From NCBI GenBank assembly GCA_001970955.1, contig MPUH01000677.1, positions 1 through 40,443 of the forward strand: DNA of 40,443 nucleotides. The letters are read 5' to 3'. Below are positions 23,936 to 35,000 of the stretch, piece by piece. Numbering within the stretch: the stretch's first letter is position 1; every line of letters starts with the position of its first letter. Under the pieces are notes generated by a model. That model ran no database searches. It was not told the DNA's origin and saw only the letters and a list, made by a program, of their open reading frames with translations. Both the position numbers and the translations under genes were made by a program. The DNA is from Stentor coeruleus. Its lineage: Eukaryota > Ciliophora > Heterotrichea > Heterotrichida > Stentoridae.

Positions 23936-24465
23936 TAGATATTCAATGTTATGTTTTCTCATATAAATATTTTTCAAGACAATTAAGCCTTTTTAATGCA
24001 GAAATTACTTATGGTTTTATTAGTATTTTATGAATTCAGTCTTGAAAGTTATAGTAATTAGTGTTACTGTTTTTTATAGTATTTAATTTTTTGGGTGGTA
24101 AAAAGGTATGAGTTAAGAGATAGTTCTTGGATTTTAGAGTTTAGAGTTTTCAAGTTCAAACTCTTTTTCGAGGATTTTCTTGCGAGATTAGAAGAGATAC
24201 TTTTTAAGTTTAAAATTGTCTCAAGCTTCTTTTTTTTTAAAAAGATAATAACTTTTTAGGAACTTAAAATTTTTTGACTTGTTGTTTTGTGATAAGATAA
24301 TAAAAATTATAGGATTTTTTCTTGAAATACGATATAAAGTTCTTAAAAAGTCCCATGTTTTAATGATAAATATATACATCTGTGTGCATAAAGTCTATAA
24401 TATCCCTGATATTTCAACCCAGAGTCTTTCTATTATATTTTTGATTCAAAAAGTGTATATATAGT
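23936..24465. other. Intergenic region between tRNA and basic-protein gene
   Basis: About 530 bp, AT-rich, with no supported gene. An open frame of 61 codons (24279-24464) lies directly upstream of the next start but has the low-complexity Ile/Lys/Phe make-up of chance frames and is not called. Confidence 0.45.
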
Positions 24466-25161
24466 ATGTATAAAAAGTATAAATTCTTTACCCCAGAACC
24501 CCAAGGTAGACATACAAAGGCTCAGCTTCTCGAAACAATGGGACCTACTATATCAAAGTTCTCTAGAGCATTATACAATCGATCATTTTCCCCAAGCCAA
24601 ATCGACGTCTTGGAAAAAATGAATCTTAGAGGTGATTTTACCACAAACGATGATAAATCTTCAACACCCAGACATCATACCATCTCTTTAAAACGCAAAG
24701 GTCGGAAATTCGGCTTTGAAGGTATGCAAATTATGAACCTTCCTCGCTTACCATATGGCCAACATCAGAATTATAAAGATTGCGAGTTTAGGAAAAAACA
24801 TTTTATTGATATGAGTTCAACTCCAGATGCTGAAGAATTAAAAGTTTTTAATAGACAATATAGATTACAAAAGAAAATTGATAGAAAAAGTAGAAGGTTT
24901 ACAAAATATAGTGCGGAATATACGAATAATTTAAAGAATTTTCTTATATACCCTTCAGATGCTGGAAGATTATGTTGTTCAAGAGAAGATGAGATTATGT
25001 GTAGTTATGAGGTTGAAAAGAAAAAATATAAGTTTCAAGCGACTTTTCAGGATTTTGTTTCTGGGATAAAATCCAAGTCGTTAAGTAAAAGAAAAGTTAA
25101 GATTAGGGAAACTCAGAATTCTTTGGAAGATATTAAGAAGATATTGACTAGAGAGAATTAA
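24466..25161 (+). CDS. Small basic hypothetical protein, 231 aa
   Basis: One exon of 231 residues ending TAA. It is strongly basic (many Lys and Arg, for example KKIDRKSRRF, KSLSKRKVKIRE), with no membrane segment, signal peptide or recognisable domain. The N-terminal half is rich in Pro, Ser and Thr and looks disordered; the middle has an amphipathic, helix-like stretch (ELKVFNRQYRLQKKI). The composition would suit a nucleic-acid-binding, ribosomal/nucleolar or cytoskeleton-associated protein, but nothing specific supports any of these. Start chosen as the first ATG; a second Met lies at residue 25. Confidence 0.65.
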   Translation: MYKKYKFFTPEPQGRHTKAQLLETMGPTISKFSRALYNRSFSPSQIDVLEKMNLRGDFTTNDDKSSTPRHHTISLKRKGRKFGFEGMQIMNLPRLPYGQHQNYKDCEFRKKHFIDMSSTPDAEELKVFNRQYRLQKKIDRKSRRFTKYSAEYTNNLKNFLIYPSDAGRLCCSREDEIMCSYEVEKKKYKFQATFQDFVSGIKSKSLSKRKVKIRETQNSLEDIKKILTREN

Positions 25162-25558
25162 TTTTAGAGATGATAGAATAAATGTAAGATAAAATGCGAT
25201 TGAAATGGAATGATAGAGATTTTATTATTTTTTTAGGATTGGGCGGGTAGCATGAATGAGGAATACTGAAGCAATTATGCTAACTAATCAATTTTGTGGC
25301 AACTGTAAAATTAATGCTGTGGGGAAGATAAAACTATTAAATATTTTTCCAGAATCAAAAATTGTCTATAAATGGACTAGTCTTATTGACAAATATCAAC
25401 AAAAGAATAATTTAAATTAGTCTTTCAAAGCTTCAGGTCATAAATTCTTCTACTTAAAATAAAAAGCCAACCCAATAAAATATCTTCCTTCAACCCATCA
25501 GAATAACTTTCTCTAATTTCCCATATTTACTTAATATTCAAGTTGGATAAATTAATAT
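25162..25558. other. Intergenic region before the Rab pair
   Basis: Holds one short open frame (25256-25420, separate entry). The final ~120 bases before the first Rab are A/C-rich, as upstream of other + strand genes. Nothing else is seen. Confidence 0.45.
25256..25420 (+). CDS. Possible small ORF, 54 aa, or gene fragment
   Basis: ATG to TAG, 54 residues, in the gap upstream of the divergent Rab. It has a CxxC pair (FCGNCK) and a mixed composition (KIVYKWTSLIDKYQQ) that looks more protein-like than most chance frames nearby. There is no recognised domain and no second Cys pair for a zinc site. It could be a short gene, a fragment of a decayed one, or chance. Confidence 0.25.
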   Translation: MRNTEAIMLTNQFCGNCKINAVGKIKLLNIFPESKIVYKWTSLIDKYQQKNNLN

Positions 25559-26158
25559 ATGGCAAAACCTGGAAAATATGACTACATAATCAAGCTTCTA
25601 ATCATTGGAGATTCAGATGTGGGTAAAACTTGTTTTTTACTAAAATATACTAATGACGATTTCATCTTATCTCCTCACGTAAATACAGTAGGTATTGATT
25701 TCAAAATAAAAACTCTAGAAATTGATGAAAAAATTGTCAAGCTTCAAATATGGGATACAGCAGGTCAAGAGCGTTTCAGAACTCTTACTCAAGCATATTA
25801 TAAAGGAGCAATGGGATGTATTCTTATGTATGATCATTCAAATGAAAACTCATTCAAAAATATTAAAAACTGGATTCAACAGATTAAAATGAATACTGAT
25901 AGCAATTTTTCTATGGTTTTAGTAAGGAATAAACGTGATAATTCAGAAAGCGTAATTACTACTGAACAAGGAGAAACTTTAGCTCAAGAACTTGGAATAA
26001 AATATTTTGAGACAAGCACTTTAGATAATATCAACATTAAAGAAACCTTTATTTATATTGCAAAAGAGATTATTAATAGGAGATCACATGATGAATTGTG
26101 TGTAAGAGAAAATATTAGATTAGAGACAAATGAAGGCAGAAAATGGAAATTTTGTTGA
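25559..26158 (+). CDS. Divergent Rab-family small GTPase (tandem copy)
   Basis: A 199-residue Rab closely resembling the next gene (shared [45 protein letters not shown]), so a tandem duplicate. It departs from the canonical form in several functional places. The P-loop reads GDSDVGKT, with Asp at the position of Ras Gly13. Switch I has an extra residue before the conserved Thr. The G4 motif keeps NKxD (NKRD), but its flank is VLVRNKRD rather than LIGNKCD. G5 is ETSTLD instead of ETSAK. The C terminus ends WKFC with one Cys in place of the double-Cys prenylation tail. Switch II WDTAGQE is intact. It may be an altered, fast-exchanging or non-cycling Rab, or one losing function. Confidence 0.88.
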   Translation: MAKPGKYDYIIKLLIIGDSDVGKTCFLLKYTNDDFILSPHVNTVGIDFKIKTLEIDEKIVKLQIWDTAGQERFRTLTQAYYKGAMGCILMYDHSNENSFKNIKNWIQQIKMNTDSNFSMVLVRNKRDNSESVITTEQGETLAQELGIKYFETSTLDNINIKETFIYIAKEIINRRSHDELCVRENIRLETNEGRKWKFC

Positions 26159-26592
26159 GGATAATAATTTTTATTAGTATTTTAGATGAGGTTGATTAAG
26201 TTTGATATTTAATAAGAAGATAATAATTTGTATCTGAAAATAGTTTGTAAATGAAATACTCTAGCATAAATTATTTATCTATTATACCAATATTTTACCT
26301 CCTATTTAACTTTTTCTAATACCTTATATTATTATTCTTTACTTTCTTCATGCTTAAATCAATAATAATATTATCTTTACATATTCCCACACCCAATAAA
26401 ATTAATCTAAACTTTATCAATCCTCAGTTTTTCCAAACTCTCAATTCCAAAACGACAACTTCAAATACCCCACCAAAATCAAAAAAAAATTCTTCTCAAC
26501 CCAATAAAAAAAATCTTTTACCATAACATTTCCTATAAATCATAAACCCTACTATAAAAACTATAACTTTTTCTCTCTGTCCTAATAATAAA
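26159..26592. other. Intergenic region between tandem Rab genes
   Basis: No gene is seen. The + strand is G/T-rich to about 26260, then A/C-rich up to the second Rab. This marks the end of one transcript and the upstream region of the next, so each Rab probably has its own promoter. Confidence 0.45.
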
Positions 26593-27204
26593 ATGGCAAA
26601 AACTGCTGGCCAATACGACTACCTAATCAAGCTTTTAATCATAGGAGATTCAGGTGTAGGCAAAACTTGTTTTCTACTAAGATTTTCCGATGACAATTTC
26701 ACAGCTTCCCACTTAACAACAATAGGTATTGATTTCAAACTAAAAACCATGGAAATAGATGGGAAGACTATCAAGCTTCAAATATGGGATACAGCAGGCC
26801 AAGAACGTTTCAGAACTATTACCCAAACTTATTATAAAGGAGCTATGGGGATTATTCTTGCTTATGATTGTACAGATGAAAATTCATTTAACAATATTAG
26901 AAATTGGGTCCAACAGATAAAAATGCATGCTAGTGATAATGTTTCAAAAGTACTTATTGGGAATAAATGTGATAGACCTGATAAGAAAATCACTACTGAA
27001 CAAGGAGAATCTTTAGCTCAAGAGCTTGGGATAAAGTTTTTTGAGACTAGTGCTAAAACGAATATCAATGTTAATGAAACTTTTAAGTTTATAGCAAAAG
27101 AGATTAAAGATAGGAGGATGGTTGAAGCTATTGGCACTGGAGGGAATATTAGAGTTACGGGGAATAAACCTGAGAAAAAACAAGGTGGGTGTTGTGGTAA
27201 GTAG
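26593..27204 (+). CDS. Canonical Rab GTPase, Rab8/Sec4-like
   Basis: A 203-residue Rab with every expected motif: P-loop GDSGVGKT (residues 17-24), switch I TTIGIDF, switch [14 protein letters not shown]4 GNKCD, G5 ETSAK, and a double-Cys prenylation tail GGCCGK. The LTTIGIDFK and [14 protein letters not shown] sequences place it in the exocytic Rab8/Rab1/Sec4 branch, which drives secretory vesicle delivery to the plasma membrane and, in ciliated cells, traffic to the cilium. Placement within that branch is by eye only. It lies 434 bp downstream of its divergent copy, in the same orientation. Confidence 0.95.
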   Translation: MAKTAGQYDYLIKLLIIGDSGVGKTCFLLRFSDDNFTASHLTTIGIDFKLKTMEIDGKTIKLQIWDTAGQERFRTITQTYYKGAMGIILAYDCTDENSFNNIRNWVQQIKMHASDNVSKVLIGNKCDRPDKKITTEQGESLAQELGIKFFETSAKTNINVNETFKFIAKEIKDRRMVEAIGTGGNIRVTGNKPEKKQGGCCGK

Positions 27205-27507
27205 AGTTTTTAGCATTAATAAGAGTTTTATTTATTATTTATGACGTGATTATGTTTTTTTTTTTAAGATGAGAGATGAAGATTTTGTCTTTTTGATTTA
27301 TCATAGGTAGGAATATTATTAATTATATTGTTTAAAATATTAAGAGGTTCATGATTAGGAATAGTTTTTTGACATTTGAGATTATGATATTATTATTATT
27401 ATAAGTTGCGAAAATATAAACTCATTAAAAACATATTTAACCTATCACAAACTTTCAACAACAACAAAAAATCAAAAAAATAATCTTATAATTTTTATCC
27501 CTTAATT
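27205..27507. other. Convergent 3' intergenic region
   Basis: Shared downstream region of the Rab (+) and the coiled-coil gene (-). The + strand is G/T-rich to about 27410, then A/C-rich, in line with two convergent transcripts. No other feature is seen. Confidence 0.45.
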
Positions 27508-28689
27508 TCACTCACTACTTTTTGTTTGAACATAACTAAGTGCTTCAGCAACACTCTTACTACAATCTGTCTTTCTAAGTACAGGGGACATATATTCATC
27601 ATATTTTGACCTTGTAGTTTCAAATCTTCTTGGAGGACTCTTAGACTTATTAACACTCATCATATTTTTACTTGTCGATGGCATGCTTTCAAGTTCTACT
27701 AAATCTTTATCAGTATCAAGGATTTTATTTGGATTAAATGTGAAATTCTTAACATTTAATTGTGGGCTCATGGTAGTCATATTAGAAATACTAGTTTTTT
27801 TTTCATCACTAAGAAATGGGTTTTTAATAACTAATGATCCTTTTTTGTTTATAGAATGATTGTATCTGTTTTCAGTTTGTGATCTACTTTTAGATAATTT
27901 TTTAAGCTTCTCATTGACTTTTTCAAATTCTAAAGCCTGCTGAATAATTGTCTCTTTATTTCTATCTGAATCAGTCACTTTGTTATATTTTTTTGTATTG
28001 TTTTCTATAAATCCAACTTCTGAGAATTTTCCTTGAGACTTTTTTATATAGTCTTCTTTATTTTGTTTGTACTTTTTAGTATCTTCTCTATATAAAGTCC
28101 TTCCTCTAGAATCATTTTCTTCAATCCCCATGTCCATATCTTTACCCTCAATTGCTGAGTCTTCGCAAAATTGATATGAATCTATCAATTCTATTATAAA
28201 TTGACATAATAAAGTAAACCCTTTATAGTAATTTTCTTGTTGAATTTGGATCTCAAATCTTCTTGTGCATTGGACTATATCTTTAAAAATCCTGTATATT
28301 GTTGGATTAGATTTCATAGATGTTAGCATATTTTTCATTAGTTCTTGAGTATCATTGTATTTTAAATAGCTTTCACTACGTATATTACTATATGAGATTT
28401 CTTGATTTAATTCTCTTCTAGCATTTTCGATTTCATGAAGATTTTGGGTATCAAGTTTTAGTTTTTTATTGATAAGATCGTGTCGTTCTTGGAGTTTTAT
28501 GATGATTTTGTCTTTGTCCATAAGAGCTTTTTTGAAACGCGATAGTTCCCTTTGTAAATTTTCGTTTATGCTTTGGAGCTCTTCAAGATAGGCTGAGTTT
28601 AGGAGGAGTTCTTTTTTATATGCAGTTTCTTCTTTTAGTAAGTCGTAGGTAAGTTTGTATTTGTCATGGTCTTGTTTGAGTTTATACAT
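27508..28689 (-). CDS. Coiled-coil protein with basic disordered tail, 393 aa
   Basis: One exon of 393 residues, ATG to TGA. The N-terminal ~110 residues are a continuous coiled coil (LLKEETAYKKELL, LEELQSINENLQREL). A compact helical segment follows at about 115-175 (TSMKSNPTIYRIFKDIVQC, FTLLCQFIIELIDSYQF). The C-terminal half is low-complexity, rich in Lys, Ser, Asn and Asp, with a KSKSPPRRFE motif that looks like a phosphorylation site. It is not recognised. The layout (coiled coil, short helical domain, disordered tail) is common in centrosomal, basal-body and cortical proteins but is not diagnostic. Confidence 0.75.
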   Translation of the reverse strand: MYKLKQDHDKYKLTYDLLKEETAYKKELLLNSAYLEELQSINENLQRELSRFKKALMDKDKIIIKLQERHDLINKKLKLDTQNLHEIENARRELNQEISYSNIRSESYLKYNDTQELMKNMLTSMKSNPTIYRIFKDIVQCTRRFEIQIQQENYYKGFTLLCQFIIELIDSYQFCEDSAIEGKDMDMGIEENDSRGRTLYREDTKKYKQNKEDYIKKSQGKFSEVGFIENNTKKYNKVTDSDRNKETIIQQALEFEKVNEKLKKLSKSRSQTENRYNHSINKKGSLVIKNPFLSDEKKTSISNMTTMSPQLNVKNFTFNPNKILDTDKDLVELESMPSTSKNMMSVNKSKSPPRRFETTRSKYDEYMSPVLRKTDCSKSVAEALSYVQTKSSE

Positions 28690-29006
28690 TAATATAGGAT
28701 AGTGAAATTTGTTATTTGATATAAGATTATATGTAATAAACGCTGATATAGAATAAAAATAGGATTAAGAAATTATAAATACCATGCTAGGGTTGGGTAA
28801 ATGAAACTTTTACTTATTATATGAATAAGAAAGGAATACACTTTTTATCAGATAAACTTTTCGACTTGGAAAATTATTTAATTTCTAGCAACAACACCTC
28901 ATAAAATTCATTAAAAGTTTATTTTATGGATAAAACCCATCAAAGAATTTTTCCCTATAAAAAAATCCTTATTTTCCATAACAAAATCTAATTACTAAAT
29001 CTTAAA
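28690..29006. other. Intergenic region between two minus-strand genes
   Basis: Lies between the start of the coiled-coil gene and the end of the giant DUF3638 gene. AT-rich; no gene or repeat was seen. Confidence 0.4.
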
Positions 29007-32000
29007 CTAATCAGATAACTGCACTTTATTCCCTTTAACTAAAATCTCAAACAAATGAGAAAAAGTATTTTTATATCCAAATGCCCTGATTCTCGCAATA
29101 TCCATAATAAACTGTCCTGGGTCTCTATTAAATAAGCATTTTTCCTTTTCATTAACCCCTTTAAAAATCTTACTCCTAAACTGAGGTAAAACAAACCCTG
29201 AAGCTTCAATTTCTCCTTTATCAAAACAATTTTGTTCAGAACTACTCCTAGGTAAAGGACAATATCCAACAAACTGTAAAAACCTATTTTGTTCATTCAT
29301 TGTATTAAAATATTGTGAACCAGCCATAATAGCAATTTGTTCAATAATATTATTTGGAATCTTACTTGATCCTGATGTATAAACACGAAGTTGATCTTTT
29401 CTAACTCTTGGAATAAACATAAACAAATCCGTTCTTTGGCCAAAAAGGTGTTTATAAATACTTGCTTCATGAGAACTTAATATAAGGATAATAGGTTCTT
29501 GTGAAAATTTTGATAAAGCTAACCATCTAATTGGTTTAACAAAATATTCTCCTCTTATTGAAGATGTTACAGTACGAATAAAATCTTTTGTTACATATAC
29601 TTGTGATGTCCATGAAGGTATTTGTATATATTTATAATCGAAAAAGTTCCTATAGATCGAAGAAAGCTTTTCAAATTTACCAGTATTATTGAAGAATTGT
29701 CCTGTTTCTATGAAATATTTAACATTGTTATCTTCTTCATAAATACATGGGTTTAGTTCGTGTAGATCAGCTACAACTCTTTCTTGTTCTTGTTCTAATT
29801 CAACTTCTAACTCATATTCGCATTCATGTTCCATTTCAAATAGCATAGTACTTTTGTTATAGTTTTCAATACTTTTCCTTATAATTTCTATTAGTTTTTT
29901 AGTTTTGTCAATAAAATTTGAGGTTTTTATTTTAAGCCCATTTAATCTTTCTGTGAAAACTCCTACATTTTTTGCAGTTATACCAGAAATTGTTAATTTA
30001 GCTCGATTTTCACTATAATGACTAAGAGAATCTTGTCCTTGAAACTCTTTACTATTTTCCCCATATACTCTATATACCATATTCGAATTAAAAAAACTTT
30101 TAATTTCTTGACGATAATAAAATGATACAGCTTGAGAAGCCCAATATGAAAAACTATCATGAACAAAAATCGAACTATTTTTTATTGTCCATTTTAATAT
30201 ATCTTTTGTACTTATACTTTTATCAAGATCATTAGATAATTGTTTCATTGATTTTATGTATCCATCAACTTCAAAAGATCCATAAAACATAACTGAATGA
30301 CCTTGACCAAGCATTCGCATTCTCATACATGATTGCATGAGTTTATCTTTTGTTACTCCTTTTCCTAAAGTTACAGCTCCGATTGTTCCTAGAGGGATTT
30401 TTAGATCTGTACCTCTTGTATGAGCATCGTCAAGGTAGATAACACATTTTTCTAAAGAGTTTCTATAAGTTGATAGTTCAAAAGCACTAATTTGACCTTT
30501 TGTATTTATAACAACTAAATTGTTATCTTTAAAATAAACAGCAGCTTCAGTATCAGGTCGTCGTCTAAGCCAATATTTAGCAATACTTTCATTATCAAGT
30601 TCAATCATTAAAGCTCCTGTATCTAGAAAAAGTTTTATATTAGAAACTTTTGATATTGTTTTTATTATATCTTTACATGTTATATCTTTAGAAAAGGATT
30701 GATAGAAATTGTTTTCAGGTAATAAAAGATTTGATAATAATAAACCATTAGTTGATAACAGTTCGGCTATACCTTGATATTGAATATTTAGTGGAAGGAG
30801 CATTTTTGTCTCATTAGTTCCACTAAACCCTGTAACTGTACCTTGGCGTTTATCACAAAGATCCCATGACGATTTCGATAGTTTACATTCAAATTGTTGA
30901 GCTTCTTTTGGGAATACAAAGTTGCTAAGCCAATAATTAATAACTAACTGATGATATTTAAAATGAGGAAAAAGTTCATGGATGAGTCTTGATTTATCTG
31001 CAAAGTTAATCCTTTCAAGTTCTTTATAATGTTTATCTATTTTCTTATATGATTCTAAATTTATAACCCATTTCTTATATTCCAAATGCCCAATACTTGA
31101 CTTTTTTAGAAAATCAAACACTTTACATAATTCTTCATCATTTATCCCTTCATAATAATAATTTAATTGAGTTAAAAATATCAATACATCAGGATGTTCA
31201 TATTGTGCCCTTTCTGCAGGTACATCTTTTGCTCTATAAGGTACAGCTTGATAAATATTTTTATTATTAAAATTCCTCCCATATTCAACTCTCCATCTTT
31301 TATTCATAACATTTAAGAAAATATCATAAGTAAATAATCCTCTTAAAAGCCTAACAATCATTAAATGTTTTTCACTTAAAATTTCTTCAACTTTATTTCT
31401 AGTTTCTAAAACTATTTCATTTTCCAATATATATTCTTTAATACTTTGTCTTTCTTCATTTTTTTTCTTTGGAAAATCGATTTCATTACAGTTTCCTGAT
31501 AAGATATCATTACATATCAACTCACATAATGGTTTATACGCTTTTGGATTTAAGAATCTGAATTGTGGATATTGAATAATATTATCAGATTCTTGATAAT
31601 ATACAGAATCAGCTCCATATTCATTAAAAACTTGTAAAAAGAACTTTCTAGCTGAAAGTAATACTATCTGTATAATTTCCCATCTTAAATTCCCCCCACA
31701 TGCAAGACTTTGTTTTCCTATAGAATAAACAAGCTGATGTTTTGCATTAAGAATTTCATCAGACTCATCCATAATATCTCTTGAAACCCGGTTCATTTCT
31801 TCAGCAATTTTCACAACACTATTACACAAATCTTCATCCCCACCAAATTTTATACATTTTTCTATAGATTTTAATTGAAATGATAATAAATTTTCAGGAA
31901 GAGTTAAAACAACACCTTTGAATTTTATGCATTCTGAATATGATTTTTTTAAACTGGCTAAAGATACAATATCGTAGACTATATCACGACTTGCTGGAAA

Positions 32001-35000
32001 AGAATAAATTCTACGGTTTAATATTCCTCCCATTTTAAGGAATAAAGAATTGTAATTTGTATTGAATAATGATCTTAAGACTATTATTCGAACTAAAGTT
32101 TTACCTGTTGCTAGAGTTGATGCTATCATTGGGATTATAACTGATGTTTTCCCTTCACCCATGTTTAATTGAGTTATAGAATTATTTGAGTTTAAAGGAT
32201 TCATCATATTTTCTGCTACGGTTACTTGGACAGGACGGATTGTTAGGTCCATTTCTATTTGGAGGATAAGCCATTCTGGGTATTTGGATGGAGAAAAATT
32301 TGCATGAGGGGTTGTTAGTAATTCACGAAGGAGTTGGTTTTTGTATGAGTCCAATTTCGAGGCGTAGAAAAGACAACGGAGGATTTGTTGATCGTATACC
32401 CATGATACTACTAATGCACCAATAAGCTCGATAATAGACTGGCTAAATTTTCCTTTTCCATGAGCTTTTATTAAATATCCTAGCATTGCTGTTGGTCTAA
32501 TAGATGGCCATAGTCCTGCTAAATCTATACAAGTATTAACATTTTCATACCATTTCGGGATCAAAACATCATTTAATTTCCTCAATCCTCTTACCAATAT
32601 ACTCTTTTCTCAAAAGAAGTTCTCTATACAAATCATCAGATTTTATATTTTTCAGCATAAATTGATCTTCTTTCTGATAAGCACTCCAGCTTTCTTGAAG
32701 GTTACTTAATAATGAACTTGTTATCATAGAANGGTTACTTAATAATGAACTTGTTATCATAGAAGCTTGTACAAAATTTATAGGAAACTCTTCAATTTCT
32801 TCTTTTAAAGGTTTTCGTTGTATAAGATGCATCATATTTGAACCTTCTTCATCTATTTTCCCAGTTCTAAAAGTATTTCCTTCTTCGTGATTAATTATTA
32901 TTGTTGATATTATCGGGATAAATTTCTGTTCTGTTAATTTTATTTGCACAACTGGTAAAAAGTTTATTTCTGGGATTGGTATTTCTTTAAGAATTTTAGT
33001 TGTGGAAATACTGCTAAATTTTTGAGATACTTGGTCAAGGAAATTTACAAGTTTAATGTTATTTATCCAAAAGATGAATAGAGCATTGATTTCTTCGCAA
33101 CAACTTGTTTTGAAATTTTTTAGTTTCTTTGAAAAATCGGGATTTGATCTTTCATTAGTCCATGCATTCTTTATTGTAAGAAGTGCTTCGTCGATGATCT
33201 TCTTTTTAATTTCATTGTATTCAGCTTTTAGGACAATGATACTAGCGTCTCTTTTTTTTATATTTATTTTATCTTTATTCTCAATTTCAAATGCTTCATA
33301 GCTAATTTTATACCCTTGAATTATTAAATTTAGAATTTTTTCTTCATTATAACCGCATTCTTCAGGATGGATAAATTCGCTTTCTTGTGGTTGGCTTATA
33401 TCTAGAAATTCTTTTTTATGTTCTCTTATAAACAATAGAAGTGCAATATAATTATAATTTGCTCCTTTATAAGCTAAAAACGATAACATAACTTTAAAGT
33501 AAATATCATCAGATTTCGAATTTACAGCATTATCATAAAGACTCATAAAATAATCTTTGAAATTTTCAGCTATAACAGTCCATTTATCTAATCCAAACCC
33601 AGATACTCCTTCTTTATTAATCCCTTGCATTATCTCCGTATTTATAAGAAAAGCTTTTAATTTAACATTTTTCGGTATACAATTCCCAGTCATAATTCTC
33701 CTCACATTAACTAAATTATCAGGAATTCTAGTTTCCCTAAGATCATTTGGTGTAGTTTGTACTTTTTTCTTAATAATACTACCTTTAAAATGCCCTTTTA
33801 ATTTATGATCAGGTCTTTTATGTCTATGATATTCTTTTGAAAGAAAATCTAAAGTGTAAATTTCATAGAAATTATATGATTGTTTAGGTAAACCGTATAA
33901 AAAATTAAGCCTGCAAGAATCATTTAGTATATTTTGAACTATAATTGCATATGAATCAAGACATAAATATGATGGAATCTCATTAGGCCATGCAACTTCT
34001 TGATAAGCAATAGCATGAATTGTATTAAAAACTCGTTTAGGACTAAGTTTTCCTATTTCTTGTAAAGTTTTTAATGATTCATTACACAATGGTCTTGATG
34101 TCCAACAATTTCCTGATTGCAAAATTTCTAAAGCTCTTGAACTTCCAGTCTGCATTAAAAACTGGTCTTCTAAAACACATGAACTTGTAGCATGAAGCCA
34201 AGCAAGAAAAGCCCAAGCCGCTAAAGATTCTCCAGCTCTAAGGATTTTAAGCCTTTCATCTATATCATAAACAAAATATTCTGGGGTTCTAAGTTCATTT
34301 ATATCAATTTCTGTTGTATGATGATATTCATTTTTTTGAGTTGTGAGCATTGCATGTGGGATTATGATTTTTTTCTTACTTTGAAAGTGGTGATCAAATG
34401 ATTTTTCTATAAGGACAATGCCTTGATTCATGTCTAACAAAGTGTTTATTTGTTGATTTTGAGATATTATCATATTGCTGAATTCGTATGATTTTATGTT
34501 TTTTTCTGATAAATCGGCTATGAAATGGAGATTATATCTAAAAAGTTCTATGCAGATACTGTTTTTGTCAACCATGTCTGAATACATGTGAATATGCTCT
34601 TTAAAGTCCATGAATTTAAAGATTTTTGTATATAGTTCTTGGAATGTATCGCTTTTTATATCTATGAAATATCTGTCTTTTGATAAGTCTTTTAATGTCC
34701 GTTTTGATAAATTTAACTCATAGAAAGAGTATGTGTTTTCGATGTATTCTTGAAATGTTTTTTTACGCAAAATTATTGTTTGATCCTTTTTGTTGTACCA
34801 ATGACTAAAGTTTTTCACAAGAAAATCAGGGAGAATATTTTCCAATAAAAACTGTGGAAGGAGAAAATATTCAGCTTTTGAATGTTTGCCTTTAGGTGAA
34901 ATGGTTTGCTTTATCAAAATACAGGCATAGTTTTCTTGATTAAACGCTTTTTCAATTTTACCAAAATTAAAAGTAAACGTTAAATCCCCTATTTTCTTTG

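Noticed and set aside
24279..24464. 61-codon open frame upstream of the basic-protein gene
   Set aside because: Low-complexity Ile, Lys and Phe make-up typical of chance frames in AT-rich DNA, and no 15-nt intron links it to the next gene in frame.
32579..32593. 15-nt GT-AG candidate intron (GTATATTGGTAAGAG) at the end of the first DUF3638 frame
   Set aside because: Removal keeps the same frame and still runs into the TGA, so it cannot explain the join. It also lacks the GTAA start of the other introns.
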